Source: Martelella alba (lineage in GTDB: Bacteria; Pseudomonadota; Gammaproteobacteria; Enterobacterales; Enterobacteriaceae). Taken from it: a stretch of DNA of 64,000 nucleotides. Every line of letters starts with the position of its first letter. Positions within the stretch are counted from its first letter, which is position 1. Position numbers and translations under genes: made by a program. The notes under the pieces are model-generated. The model searched no databases and was not told the DNA's origin. It was given only the letters and a program-made list of their open reading frames with translations. Below, piece by piece: positions 9,439 to 18,987 of the stretch. The stretch spans positions 1 through 64,000 of the forward strand of contig NZ_SZPQ01000021.1 of assembly GCF_005217455.1 (NCBI RefSeq). Reading direction: 5' to 3'.

Positions 9439-10668
9439 CTATTCCCCGGCCGTGGCGTTGCCGGTGTTTTCCGCGGCATCGTCCGTGGCCCGGTTGACCA
9501 CATCGGCGAAGCGTCGGGTGATGAAAACACCCAGTCCCAGCGCCAGCGCGCAGAATAGCGCGCCGATAAACCCGATGTCGCGCATGCCGATAAATTCGCT
9601 TACCTGATTACCCAGTAATGCTCCGGTACCGATGCCAATGTTGAAAATACCGGAAAACAGCGACATGGCGACATCGGTGGCGTCGGATGCCAGGTTCAGC
9701 ACCTTTACCTGCATACTGAGCGCGATGGCCGTCATGACGCCGCCCCAAATCAGGGTCAGGACAATCATGCCGGTTTTGCTGGCGGACGCCGGCAGCAGCA
9801 GCAGCAGGCAAACCAGCAGCACGGTGATGGCGACGAGCAACACCCCCGAGGGATAGCGGGCGCTGAACCGGGAAAACAGCAGGCTGCCGGCAATGCCGGC
9901 CGCACCGAAGATCAACAAGATAAGTGTGGTAAAACCGGAACCCATGCCGGCCACGCGCTGCAAAAACGGCTCGATATAGCTGTAGGCGATATAGTGAGCG
10001 GTGACCACGGTCACCGCCAGCAAATACATGCTCACCAGCGCCGGTCGCCGGAACAGTTCAGGGACGCTTTTCAGCGAACCGGAATGATGGCTGGGCAGTG
10101 GCGGCAACAGTCTAAACAGCAGCAGCATAATCATCAGCGCCAGGATACCGATGATCATAAACGTGGTGCGCCAGCCCAACGCTTCGCCAATAATGCGGCC
10201 CAGCGGTAAACCCAGCACCATCGCCAGCGCGGTACCGGTGCTGAGCAAACCCAGCGCCTGGGCTTTCTTGCCGCTCGGCGCCACCCGCATCGCCAACGAC
10301 GCGGTGATGGACCAGAAAACGGCATGGGCCGCCGCCACCCCCAGCCGGGATATCATCAACACGCCGAAACTCCAGGCGAAGGACGATAACACATGGCTGG
10401 CGATAAACACCGTGAAGGTGATCATCAAGAGCGTGCGCCGCTCCACGCGGCTGGTCAGCAAGATGAAGGGCAGCGACATCAGCGCCACACCCCAGGCATA
10501 GACCGTTAATAGCAGGCCGGTTTGAGCGGCGGTCTTGGAAAAGCTGGCGGCGATATCGGATAACAGGCCGATGGGAACGAACTCGGTGGTATTAAAAATA
10601 AAAGCGGCTAGAGTCAGGCCCACCACTCTGAGCCAGGCGGTGGAACGAAGATTACGCGATGTCTGCAT
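9439..10668 (-). CDS. sotB: Sugar efflux transporter SotB
   Basis: A 12-segment major facilitator protein closely resembling E. coli SotB (YdeA), which exports arabinose, IPTG and other sugars. Shared blocks are [24 protein letters not shown]-type [44 protein letters not shown] and [19 protein letters not shown]. The open frame extends upstream to 10773, but those 35 residues are basic and have no counterpart in SotB. The ATG at 10666-10668 gives 409 residues, near the E. coli length of 396, and is chosen although the ribosome-binding site is weak. It converges with the GGDEF-EAL gene. Confidence 0.9.
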   Translation of the reverse strand: MQTSRNLRSTAWLRVVGLTLAAFIFNTTEFVPIGLLSDIAASFSKTAAQTGLLLTVYAWGVALMSLPFILLTSRVERRTLLMITFTVFIASHVLSSFAWSFGVLMISRLGVAAAHAVFWSITASLAMRVAPSGKKAQALGLLSTGTALAMVLGLPLGRIIGEALGWRTTFMIIGILALMIMLLLFRLLPPLPSHHSGSLKSVPELFRRPALVSMYLLAVTVVTAHYIAYSYIEPFLQRVAGMGSGFTTLILLIFGAAGIAGSLLFSRFSARYPSGVLLVAITVLLVCLLLLLPASASKTGMIVLTLIWGGVMTAIALSMQVKVLNLASDATDVAMSLFSGIFNIGIGTGALLGNQVSEFIGMRDIGFIGALFCALALGLGVFITRRFADVVNRATDDAAENTGNATAGE

Positions 10669-10906
10669 GGTAACGGCCAGGGGATCCCCACAAATCGATT
10701 CTAGACTCTCACTACGACAAATTGCCTTTTTATGGGCCGTCTTGCCGCCGCGGCGTTTCATGGGTGTGAACACGGCCGGCGATGGGCTTTTTTATAATAG
10801 CGCGTTTTTCCGGGCGGGATGTGAAAGTTTTGTCACGCTAAGGCCGGCGGGGATGAGGCGGGGGGATGGACGGCGAAAGCGGTTGCCCGTTTCGCCGCCC
10901 TGAGCA

Positions 10907-12154
10907 TCACGCCTTGATGCCGGCGCCTTGTATGTCGGTTGTCCGGTGACGGCGCAGGTAACCGTAGCACAGCAAGGACAAGCCTCCCAGCGCCACCAGC
11001 CCGCCCAGGATCATGAATCCGGACATATAAGAGCCGGTGGAGGCGTAGATGCGGGCCACCATCAGGCCGGCCAGGGTACCGCCGCCGCCGGCGCCCACGC
11101 CGTTGACAATGCCCGCCGCCGCGCCGATGGCATGGGGCCGGACATTGCTTTGAATGATCGACCAGATGTTGGGCGTGAAACTGCTGGCGTAATAGCCCAT
11201 GGCGATGGTAATCAGCGCCAGTTTGAGATAGCCGTTATTCACCTCGGGCAGCAGCAACAGCAAACAACCCGGAATAAGCAGCCCCAGCGCGGCGATCAGT
11301 ATGCGCTTGCCGGTTCTGTCGCTGATATAGGCCATGGGAACGGCCAGCACGACGGCGGCGAGGTAGGGCAGCGCGGAGCCGAAGGCCTGGCCCATGCCGG
11401 TGAAGCCGATGGATTTCACCGCCAGCGGGATCCATAGGGTGATGCCCCAAAACAGCATGCCCTGCGTCAGATAAGTGAAAATGACCAGCCCGAAGGACAG
11501 ACCGCCGAACGCCTCCAGCGTCAGCCGGGGCCGGTCCGTCTGCGCACTGTCGGCGGGTTTTTCGGGGTAGGGCGCATCGGCGGTATTCATCAGGGTCCGG
11601 GCGTAAAGCGGCACCATGATGACCAGACCAATGCCGCCGCACAGATAAAACAGATTGCGCCAGCCCAGCGCGCCGTGAATCGGCGTGAGGATGATGAACC
11701 CCAGTCCCAGCGCCAGAAATTGGCCGTAATACTGGATAACGCTATTGGCGCGGGTCAGCTCGCTCGGCGAAAACCACAATTTGACGAAACGGGATTGCTG
11801 CGGCCAGTAAATCCCTTCGGCAATCCCCAGGATAAGCCGGCAAATGACCAGCAATACAATGGATTGCGCCATGCCGGTGACAAGGGTTGACAGCGACCAG
11901 AGCCCCATCATCATTATGGCGACTTTTTTCGGATCGCTGCGCGAGGTGAAAATACCGCCGAAGATATTGGCGAAAATATAGCCTATGAGAAATGCGGTAA
12001 GCACCCAGCCCGACACCGTGGCGAACGAAGCGCCGCCAAACCCCAGGTCATGCGCCACCGAAGGCAGCGAAACCGACAGATTGGTTCGGTCGATGTAGGA
12101 GACGAACATGCCGAGCATCAAAGTTCCGCCGATACGTAACCAGCGTGCGTTCAT
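10907..12154 (-). CDS. MFS transporter, anion:cation symporter (ACS) family
   Basis: A 415-residue inner membrane transporter with about 12 segments. Features include MFVSYIDRTNLSVSLPSVA in the first segment, GIAEGIYWPQQSRFVKLWF (the ACS-type motif after segment 4) and SDRTGKRI between segments 8 and 9. ACS members import organic anions such as hexuronates, tartrate or phthalate. The gene begins ten bases after the amidohydrolase stop, so the two are almost certainly one operon. The carrier probably brings in the substrate hydrolysed by that enzyme. The exact ligand cannot be read from sequence. Confidence 0.9.
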   Translation of the reverse strand: MNARWLRIGGTLMLGMFVSYIDRTNLSVSLPSVAHDLGFGGASFATVSGWVLTAFLIGYIFANIFGGIFTSRSDPKKVAIMMMGLWSLSTLVTGMAQSIVLLVICRLILGIAEGIYWPQQSRFVKLWFSPSELTRANSVIQYYGQFLALGLGFIILTPIHGALGWRNLFYLCGGIGLVIMVPLYARTLMNTADAPYPEKPADSAQTDRPRLTLEAFGGLSFGLVIFTYLTQGMLFWGITLWIPLAVKSIGFTGMGQAFGSALPYLAAVVLAVPMAYISDRTGKRILIAALGLLIPGCLLLLLPEVNNGYLKLALITIAMGYYASSFTPNIWSIIQSNVRPHAIGAAAGIVNGVGAGGGGTLAGLMVARIYASTGSYMSGFMILGGLVALGGLSLLCYGYLRRHRTTDIQGAGIKA

Positions 12155-12164
12155 TATAATATCC

Positions 12165-13310
12165 TCAATTAAGTGGTGCGAATCCGTTTTGCCGATAGAC
12201 CATTTCGCCGGCGCGCCAGGTGATTTGGGGTATCAGAAGGTTTTCCCCGACCAACGACTCGCCGTGGATATCCTCAAACACCGGCCGGCCGGCCGCCAGA
12301 CGAAACAACGCCACATCGGCGCAAGCGCCTGGCGCCAGCGTGCCGATGTCAAAGGACAGGTTCAGCAGCCGGGCCGGCGTGGCGGTGACGGCCGCCACAA
12401 TGTCATATAGCGGCATGCCCAACGCCAGCAACTTCGACATCACCCAAGGCAAATTGAATGCCGGGGCCTTATTAAAGCTGAAACGGGACAAGTCACTGCT
12501 GATAACATCCGGATAGAAACCCTCGCCGATGGCCCGGCCGGCGGTTTTCAGGGAAAAATGGCTGCGACCGTGGGCGCAATCGAAAATGACGCCGCGACGG
12601 CGGGCCTCAAGGATACCGGCCAATACATGTCCGTCGGCGCCGATAATCGTGCTGCCTTTGCCATGGAAGGCATGGGCATAAATATCACCCGGCCGGAACA
12701 GGCGCGCCAGCTCGTCGGCGGGGATCACCGGGTCGGTGGTATGCACCGCCACCGGGCAACCCAGTGCTTCCGCCACGGCCACGGACGCCCGCATGGGTTC
12801 GACGCCAAGCTCGCCCACCACCCCCCGCTCCTGCTTAAGTTTCAAGCCCGCCAAATTGTCCGGATATCGGCGAAATAGCATTTTGATTTTTTCAATATCG
12901 TATTTTGCCGGATCCTGATTTTCTTCGTCCCACGTTTGGCCCGGTGACGAAACAGCGAGAAAACTTTTAATCCTCACCTGGCTTTGGGAAATAATCTGCC
13001 GGTGAAAAAGTTCATAATTCGCCGAACCGGCCGAACCGGCATCCACCACGGTGGTGACGCCAAAAGGTAACGTGGCCAAATCGGCCGGTACGCCATATTC
13101 AGTGCCCTGGGAAAATACATGAGCATGGAAATCAATAAGACCGGGAAAAAGATAATAACCCCGAGCGTCAATATTCATCGTCGCCGACGTGACCGGCGTT
13201 TTCGGATCAATAATGGCATCGCCCACAATGCGCACATCAGCAATTTCATCAACTTTTCTTGTCGGATCAATCACGTGGGCGCCGGTAATCAAGATATCAG
13301 GATTTAGCAT
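12165..13310 (-). CDS. Amidohydrolase/deacetylase-family metallohydrolase
   Basis: A 381-residue amidohydrolase-superfamily enzyme of the COG3964 type (Atu3266/EF0837 relatives). Visible metal ligands and active-site motifs are DFHAHVF (HxH pair), GLKLKQERG (bridging Lys), CPVAVHTTD (His), YAHAFHGKG (His) and VISSDLS (Asp). Some relatives hydrolyse N-acetylated or O-acetylated hydroxyacids, and others act on selenocysteine-like or cyclic amides, so the reaction here is only hydrolysis of an amide or ester. It is the first gene of a two-gene operon with an ACS transporter. The operon follows a 370-bp upstream gap containing an intergenic repeat. Confidence 0.85.
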   Translation of the reverse strand: MLNPDILITGAHVIDPTRKVDEIADVRIVGDAIIDPKTPVTSATMNIDARGYYLFPGLIDFHAHVFSQGTEYGVPADLATLPFGVTTVVDAGSAGSANYELFHRQIISQSQVRIKSFLAVSSPGQTWDEENQDPAKYDIEKIKMLFRRYPDNLAGLKLKQERGVVGELGVEPMRASVAVAEALGCPVAVHTTDPVIPADELARLFRPGDIYAHAFHGKGSTIIGADGHVLAGILEARRRGVIFDCAHGRSHFSLKTAGRAIGEGFYPDVISSDLSRFSFNKAPAFNLPWVMSKLLALGMPLYDIVAAVTATPARLLNLSFDIGTLAPGACADVALFRLAAGRPVFEDIHGESLVGENLLIPQITWRAGEMVYRQNGFAPLN

Positions 13311-13341
13311 GGTTTATTTCGGGATTACTATTCCCGACCTC

Positions 13342-13400
13342 AATACTCGTCATACTTCGTGCTGCCTCTTTGTTGGCGGCGTTCGCGATGGCCGCGAGGT
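13342..13400. repeat. Dispersed intergenic repeat, short copy
   Basis: caatactcgtcatacttcgt then gctgcctctttgttggcggc and gttcgcgatggccgcgag. The gctgcctctttgttggc block is shared exactly with 23062-23100. The rest of the 13311-13645 gap is AT-rich and may hold the promoter of the amidohydrolase operon; no gene is seen there. Confidence 0.6.
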
Positions 13401-13645
13401 AACACGCATTATTTTGAGATTAAATACGTAGGAAAATTATTTCACCGAGTGAGTTGTATTCCATTAGACGTTTGCCTAAATGGATGGCGCCGGATTCGCG
13501 TTATTTTTAACGCTTTCACAAAGTGGTGTTCAGTTGATCACAATCTCGGAGAGAATTTGATTCTCACAATTAATATGTGGTTATTTTTCTCCGCCGGAAT
13601 AACCACGCAGCCGGCAGAGTGTGAGTGAGCCCGTCGTCAGAATCC

Positions 13646-13676
13646 AAAAGCGGGGGATAGCGATGTTTATCCCCCG
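13646..13676 (-). terminator. Rho-independent terminator of the citrate synthase homologue
   Basis: Perfect nine-base stem (cgggggata at 13651-13659 and tatcccccg at 13668-13676) with an eight-base loop. On the minus strand it is followed by CTTTTGG. It lies seven bases past the stop of the citrate synthase homologue. Confidence 0.75.
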
Positions 13677-13682
13677 ACGGCG

Positions 13683-14966
13683 CTATTTCAGTTTCGAGAG
13701 GTATTCACGGCGCGCCGGGCCGGTATAGACCTGACGCGGACGATAAATCTGGGCGGGCTGGCTGTGCAGCTCGTTCCAGTGCGCTATCCAGCCGATGGTG
13801 CGACCCACCGCCGAAACCACGGTAAACATGCTGGGCGGCAGACCGAAGGCTTTCAGTATGATGGCGGTGTAGAAATCGGCGCTGGGATATAACTTGTTTT
13901 CCAGGAAGTAGGCGTCGGTCATGGCGATATGCTCAAGTTCAACGGCCACTTGCAGCAAATCGTCCTTCATGCCCAGCTCGCTGAGCACCTCATGGCAGGT
14001 TTTACGCAAAATGGCCGCTCGGGGATCGAAATGGTGGTAGACGGAGTTGCCGAAACCCAGCAGACGGAACGAATCATGGCGGTCTTTGGCCCGGTTGACG
14101 AAAGTCGGCACGCGATCAAGGGTGCTGATGTCTTCCAGCATCCGCATGCAGGCTTCATTGGCCCCGCCGTGCATCGGCCCCCATAGCGACGCCAGTCCGG
14201 CGGCGATGCAGGCGAACGGATTGGCGCCGGAGGAGCCGGCGGTCCTGACCGCGGTGGTGGAGGGGCATTGGCCGTGATCGGCATGCAGGATCAGGATGCG
14301 GTTCATGGCGCGTTCCAGCACGGGATTGACCTGGTAGTCCTCCGCCGGAATGGCGAACAGCATATGCAGGAAATTCCCGGCATAGGACAGGGAATTCTTG
14401 GGGTAAACCGCAGGCTGTTCGCTGAAATATTTATAGCACATCGCCGCCAGCGTCGGCATTTTCGACAGTAGCCTGACCGCCGCCAGTTCCCGGTGTTCCG
14501 GGTTATTGACGTCCAACTGATCGTGGTAAAAAGCCGCCAGCGCCCCTACCACCGCGCACATCAGCGCCATCGGATGGGAGTCTCGGCGAAACCCGCTGAA
14601 CATGCGGGTGATTTGCTGGTGGATTAGCGTATGCCGGGTGATGGTTTCGGTAAACGCGCCGTATTCTTCTTTGCTCGGCGCTTCGCCGTGCAACAAGATA
14701 TAACAGACTTCCAGAAAGGAGCAGGACTGGGCCAACTGTTCCACCGGATATCCCCGATGCAGCAACACGCTGTGCCGGGCGTCGATGTAGGTAATGGCGG
14801 ATTCGCAGCCGGCGGTATGGGTAAAACCGGGGTCATAGGTAAACAGATCCCCGGCGCCGAAAGGACGAATGTCCAGGGCGGCCGGGCCCGCCGTCCCCTG
14901 ATTAAGGTCCAGCGTCAGGGCCTGTTGACTGCTTAGGGTAAGGGTCGCTTTTTTCTCGGTCATCAA
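13683..14966 (-). CDS. gltA: Type II citrate synthase homologue with Asn at the second catalytic His
   Basis: 427 residues, the same length as E. coli GltA and aligned throughout (NVxHADH-type [47 protein letters not shown]). Citrate synthase condenses acetyl-CoA with oxaloacetate. Of the catalytic trio His264, His305 and Asp362 (E. coli numbering), the first (H266) and third (D364) are kept. The second is Asn307, encoded by AAC, and the following Arg is Ser. Substrate Arg residues in DPRA, GRTIGW and RPRQ remain. The NADH-site motif TRHT is kept, whereas the Cys of the C206 region is Ala. The gene stands alone, away from the usual sdh neighbourhood, so it is probably a paralogue. Its activity may be low or altered; methylcitrate or another 2-oxoacid substrate is possible. 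Confidence 0.88.
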   Translation of the reverse strand: MMTEKKATLTLSSQQALTLDLNQGTAGPAALDIRPFGAGDLFTYDPGFTHTAGCESAITYIDARHSVLLHRGYPVEQLAQSCSFLEVCYILLHGEAPSKEEYGAFTETITRHTLIHQQITRMFSGFRRDSHPMALMCAVVGALAAFYHDQLDVNNPEHRELAAVRLLSKMPTLAAMCYKYFSEQPAVYPKNSLSYAGNFLHMLFAIPAEDYQVNPVLERAMNRILILHADHGQCPSTTAVRTAGSSGANPFACIAAGLASLWGPMHGGANEACMRMLEDISTLDRVPTFVNRAKDRHDSFRLLGFGNSVYHHFDPRAAILRKTCHEVLSELGMKDDLLQVAVELEHIAMTDAYFLENKLYPSADFYTAIILKAFGLPPSMFTVVSAVGRTIGWIAHWNELHSQPAQIYRPRQVYTGPARREYLSKLK

Positions 14967-15030
14967 TTTTTCTCCAGCCTGGATTCAAAACAAAAAAAGA
15001 ATCTGTAGGGGGCCCGCAAGCGCTGTCCCA

Positions 15031-15046
15031 TAATGTTTCAACATTA
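15031..15046. promoter_or_regulatory. Inverted repeat upstream of the citrate synthase homologue
   Basis: taatgtttcaacatta has seven-base arms (taatgtt and aacatta) around two bases. It lies 65-80 bp upstream of the start codon, where an operator could sit. No known regulator consensus is recognised. Confidence 0.35.
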
Positions 15047-15121
15047 CTCGCCTGCGGGGGATTTAACCAGAGAAAAGCCCGCGGCAATCCGCAACGGATC
15101 GCCGGCGCGGGTACATGAAGA

Positions 15122-16030
15122 TCAAGGCAGGATTCGGCTCAATTCCGGGCCATGGCCGCTTAGGGTCATTTCCCGTCCGCGGAGTTCCACGATGGCATAG
15201 GGGATCGTGTCTTCGCCGTCCACCATGCCTTTCAAGGTGATGAAATCGGTATCGGCGATACGTTGGTAGGCGCCGCCGTGCTGATGGCCGGCGAAATAGA
15301 CCCGGGTCCGGTGGCGGCATAACAACGCCGCCACGGTTTCGTCGTTCCAGAGATTATGCCGGCCGGCCGGCGCCAGGGGGTAGTGCCCCAGCGCCACGAT
15401 TGTTTCACGGCAGTCCTGGGCGTCCTGCAAGCAGGTTTCCAGCCATTGCAGTTGCCGGTTGCTCAGCGCGCCGTTCCAGTCCTGCGCCTGGGGTTTTTGT
15501 TCGGCCGCCAATTGCGCCAGCATGCGCTGCGCCTGTTGCCGGTCGTCGCCGTTGGCCGGGTTGCAATACAGGCTGATATCGTTGCCGTCGATGGCGATAA
15601 TGCGGTAACCGGCGATGCGGAACTGGAAGTAAAACTTGGGCAGTCCCAGCGGGGGATGCTGGTCGGCCAGCCGGCGTGACAGGACCGCGGCGTCATGGTT
15701 GCCCATGACGACGACATGGGGATGGCGCAGGGCCTGATAGCCGTGCTGGACCGCGCGAAAACTCTGCCAGTCGCGATCCACCAGATCTCCCAGGGTGACG
15801 ACGAAATCCAGCGGCCATTCGTTTAGCCCGGCGATGGCCGTGGCCAGTTTTCGCAGGCTATGCCGGTAATAGCGGCCGTGGGACATATCGGCGTCGGCGT
15901 ATTGCGGGTCGGCTATCAGGCCGAAACGCAGGATGCCGGGCTCGGCCGTTTCGTTGAAGGACGGCACCTGATAAAGCGCGCCGACATCGCCCAACGCGCG
16001 CAGTTGCCAGGGGGTAAGTGCTGAAATCAT
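15122..16030 (-). CDS. Metallophosphoesterase, ADPRibase-Mn (ADP-ribose/CDP-alcohol) type
   Basis: A 302-residue calcineurin-like phosphoesterase. Motifs in order are FGLIADPQYAD, TLGDLVDRD, VVMGNHDAA, VALGHYPLAP and VYFAGHQHGG. The first has Gln where most family members have His (DxQ), a mark of the Mn-dependent ADP-ribose/CDP-alcohol diphosphatases, which hydrolyse ADP-ribose, cyclic ADP-ribose and CDP-choline or CDP-glycerol. No signal peptide is present, so it acts in the cytoplasm. The NAD synthetase gene lies about 210 bp upstream on the same strand. A shared role in NAD/ADP-ribose turnover is attractive but unproven. Confidence 0.85.
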   Translation of the reverse strand: MISALTPWQLRALGDVGALYQVPSFNETAEPGILRFGLIADPQYADADMSHGRYYRHSLRKLATAIAGLNEWPLDFVVTLGDLVDRDWQSFRAVQHGYQALRHPHVVVMGNHDAAVLSRRLADQHPPLGLPKFYFQFRIAGYRIIAIDGNDISLYCNPANGDDRQQAQRMLAQLAAEQKPQAQDWNGALSNRQLQWLETCLQDAQDCRETIVALGHYPLAPAGRHNLWNDETVAALLCRHRTRVYFAGHQHGGAYQRIADTDFITLKGMVDGEDTIPYAIVELRGREMTLSGHGPELSRILP

Positions 16031-16241
16031 GGGGTTCCCGCCAGAGGCCGCAAAAGAGTGAGGAAGGAGGATATGACGGGGAAATGACGTCTTAATAGCA
16101 TAATTGTGACGATTTTATGGCGGCCTGGACAGCACCTGGCCCCGTCGTTACGGGCCGTCGGGCTATGGGCGCGGCCCGGCGGCGGGCATGTCGCCGCACG
16201 GGCCGGCCAGGGGGCGGGCAAACCCGCCGTGCCGGCGGCGG

Positions 16242-18290
16242 CTATTGTTCCGGTACGCCGGATTCCAGTTCCTCAATCCAGATCCGGGCATTGCCGTCGG
16301 AAGGCGCGCGCCAATCGCCGCGCGGCGACAGGCTGCCGCCGGCAGTCACCTTGGGGCCGTTCGGCGAGGCGGATCGCTTAAATTGGCTCAGGGTGAAGAA
16401 GCGGTGTAGGAACACCCGCAGCCAGCGACGGATCTCGGGCAGCGGATAGGCGCGGCGCTTGGCGTCGGGATAACCGGGCGGCCAGTCGCCGGCGGCGGCG
16501 TCCGACCAGGCGTGCAACGCCAGGAAGGCGATTTTCGAGGGCCGGAAGCCATAGCGCAGAGTATAAAATAAATTGAAATCCTGTAAGTCATAGGGACCGA
16601 TGATGGCCTCGGTGCTTTGCATGGCGCCGGCGGCGTCGGCTGGCACCAGTTCCGGAGAGATTTCCGTGGCCAGTATGGCTTCCAGCGTATCCGCCACCGT
16701 CTTGTCGAATTGGCCCGACGCGATAACCCAGCGGATCAGGTGCTGAATCAAGGTTTTCGGCACGCCGGCGTTGACATGATAGTGGGACATCTGATCGCCC
16801 ACGCCGTAAGTACACCAACCCAGCGCCATTTCCGACAGATCGCCGGTGCCGACCACGATGCCGTTGACATGGTTGGCCAGCCGGAACAGGTAATCGGTGC
16901 GCAGGCCGGCCTGGACGTTTTCAAAAGTGACGTCATAGACTTTTTCGCCCCGGCCGTAAGGATGGCCGATATCCGCCAGCATCTGGTTGGCGGCGGGACG
17001 GATGTCGATTTCCCGATAGGTGGCGCCGATGGATTGAATCAGGCTCAGGGCGTTCTTGCGGGTTTCATCGCCGGTGCCGAATCCCGGCAAGGCGCAGGCG
17101 ATGATATGTTCCCTGGGCATCTGCATCCGGTCCGCCGCCTTGGTGGCCACGATCAGCGCCTGGGTCGAATCCAGTCCCCCAGACACGCCAATCACCATAC
17201 GTTTGACGCCCGTGGCGCGCACTCGCTGCGTCAAGGCGGCTACCTGAATATTATAGGCCTCGTAGCAATCCTGGGACAGGCGTTCGCGATCGGCCGGGAC
17301 GAAGGGGAAGCGTTCTACCTTGCGCGCGAAGCCATAGTCCGCGTCGCGGGGCGCCAGGGTGAAGGACACCCGGCGAAACGCGCCGACCCGCGCCTGATGG
17401 GTTCGGCGGTTGTCGTCGAAGGTGCCCATCCGTATCCGTTCTTGGCGCAACAGATCAAGATCGATATCTGCCATGGCCCACTGGCCCTGATCGGTAAACC
17501 GCGGGGTTTGTGCCAGCAACTCGCCGTTTTCATAGATGACGCATTGGCCATCCCAGGCCACCTCCGTGGTGGACTCGCCCACGCCCGCCGCGGCGTAAAG
17601 ATAGGCGGCGAGGCAGCGCAGGGACTGGGAACGGCACAACTGCCGGCGCGTATCGGCGCGGCCGATGGTTATCGGGCTGCCGGAAAGATTGGCCAGGACC
17701 GTCGCCCCGGCCAGCGCGGCTTCGGCGCTGGGGGGAATGGGCACCCAGAAATCCTCGCAAATTTCCACATGCAGCACGAAGTCCGGCACATCCTGCGCGG
17801 CAAACAGTAAATCCGGTCCAAAGGGCACGTCCTGGCCCGCCAGGCGCAGGGTGCCGGCGCTTTGGTCGCCGGGCGCGCACTGGCGCCTTTCATAAAATTC
17901 GCGATAAGTGGGCAGGTAGGATTTGGGCACAATGCCTAAAAGCCTGCCCCGGTGCATGACCAGGGCGGTATTGTAAATCCGGCCGGCATGGCGCAGCGGC
18001 GCGCCCACCACCAGCATGGTGCGCAGATCGGCGCTGTCGGCCAGCAACTGGCCGACGGCGCGCTCCACCGCGTCCAGCAGGACATCCTGCAATAACAGAT
18101 CTTCAATGGAATAGCCGCAAAGGGCCAGCTCGGGGAAAATGGCCAGCGCGACGCCCTGGGCGTCTAGACTTGTCGCCGCGTCGGCGACGGCGCGGGCGTT
18201 AACCGAGGGTTCCGCCAGGGCGCAAGGTACGGTGCAGGCCGCAACCCGGGCAAAGCCATGCTGATAGAGGGAGCGAAAGCTCATGGACAT
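16242..18290 (-). CDS. nadE: Glutamine-dependent NAD(+) synthetase
   Basis: A two-domain enzyme that makes NAD from deamido-NAD, ATP and glutamine. The N-terminal nitrilase-like amidase (~1-290) has its Glu-Lys-Cys triad in FPELALCGY, VPKSYLPTY and HVEICEDFW (about E54, K123, C178). The C-terminal synthetase has the PP-loop GVSGGLDSTQA, then GTGDLSEMALGWCTYGVGD. The 682-residue length fits the long glutaminase-fused form, unlike the short ammonia-dependent NadE of E. coli. The open frame reaches a GTG at 18305, but GAGAAG lies at a good distance before the ATG at 18288-18290, giving MSMSFRSLYQHGF. It is probably a single gene or the first of a loose pair with the phosphoesterase. Confidence 0.93.
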   Translation of the reverse strand: MSMSFRSLYQHGFARVAACTVPCALAEPSVNARAVADAATSLDAQGVALAIFPELALCGYSIEDLLLQDVLLDAVERAVGQLLADSADLRTMLVVGAPLRHAGRIYNTALVMHRGRLLGIVPKSYLPTYREFYERRQCAPGDQSAGTLRLAGQDVPFGPDLLFAAQDVPDFVLHVEICEDFWVPIPPSAEAALAGATVLANLSGSPITIGRADTRRQLCRSQSLRCLAAYLYAAAGVGESTTEVAWDGQCVIYENGELLAQTPRFTDQGQWAMADIDLDLLRQERIRMGTFDDNRRTHQARVGAFRRVSFTLAPRDADYGFARKVERFPFVPADRERLSQDCYEAYNIQVAALTQRVRATGVKRMVIGVSGGLDSTQALIVATKAADRMQMPREHIIACALPGFGTGDETRKNALSLIQSIGATYREIDIRPAANQMLADIGHPYGRGEKVYDVTFENVQAGLRTDYLFRLANHVNGIVVGTGDLSEMALGWCTYGVGDQMSHYHVNAGVPKTLIQHLIRWVIASGQFDKTVADTLEAILATEISPELVPADAAGAMQSTEAIIGPYDLQDFNLFYTLRYGFRPSKIAFLALHAWSDAAAGDWPPGYPDAKRRAYPLPEIRRWLRVFLHRFFTLSQFKRSASPNGPKVTAGGSLSPRGDWRAPSDGNARIWIEELESGVPEQ

Positions 18291-18359
18291 AATGCGTCTT
18301 CTCACGTTGAGTCATACCCGCTGTCCGCAAGGAGAAATCTATCGGGTACAAACGATTAT

Positions 18360-18620
18360 TGCTGATGGACCAACGAAACTATACTGTGACTGCTCCCCGC
18401 CGTAAACGGCGGGGCTTTCCACTTCTTGGCCCGCGACTGCCGATAGGGCGGATTTACCCAGGCCGCCGTGGGCTTCCACGACCTGTCCCGCCGCCATAGG
18501 TTCCGTTGCGCCTTTGCCCTGCATGTCGCTCGCCGTGTTGATATCCCGGTCATGTCCGGCATCGCGGTCAGGGCAAGGCCGTTCCCGTTCGCTGGCGGGT
18601 GATACAGTAATGTTTCATTA
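18360..18620 (-). pseudogene. IS200/IS605-family TnpB, C-terminal remnant
   Basis: On the minus strand the frame reads RPCPDRDAGHDRDINTASDM and then QGKG. This is the end of the zinc-finger/catalytic region of TnpB (CPxCGxxHDRDxNAAxN). It continues to VESPAVYGGEQ, the usual TnpB tail. Two of the zinc-finger cysteines and everything upstream are missing or degraded, so it is a fragment. A perfect nine-base hairpin (ccccgccgt, then acggcgggg) at 18395-18414 corresponds to the right-end structure of such elements. Confidence 0.7.
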
Positions 18621-18759
18621 TATTGGCCGATTTCAGCGTTTCCGCCACGACGGCGTGGTTTTTGGCAAACATTCACTTGAATGTTTGTGCTGGACGTCGG
18701 CACGGGCATGGGCTATCCGTTCATATCACGCCGCCAGCCGAATAAGCGCCCGCAGCGTT

Positions 18760-18907
18760 TTACAGAGAGGATAGGGTGCCATAGCAGGGTTGTATGGCGA
18801 TCTGATTGGCCGATGTTTGCCGAAACACCTTTGGCGACAGGCCAAAACTCTTTTTGAATGAACGGGCAAAATATGGACTGTCGCCGAAGCCGACATTACG
18901 TGAATGG
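18760..18907 (-). pseudogene. AraC-family regulator, C-terminal remnant
   Basis: The minus strand encodes RNVGFGDSPYFARSFKKSFG, then LSPKVFRQ, and after about 18 more residues a stop at 18760-18762. This is the second helix-turn-helix of AraC/XylS regulators. Upstream sequence (18908-18987) does not continue the domain, so only about 50 residues remain. It adjoins the TnpB remnant, which suggests that the insertion or a related deletion removed the gene. Confidence 0.75.
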
Positions 18908-18987
18908 GGCGAGTGAATGGGGCGGTGTTGCCGACGACAGCGAGACCATGGGGCCCGTCGGCAGGCGGATATGCCTCTTTGACCGGG

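Noticed and set aside
16617-17810. Antisense frame of 397 residues over nadE
   Set aside because: The sense strand encodes a full glutamine-dependent NAD synthetase; the antisense product is a GC-driven shadow.
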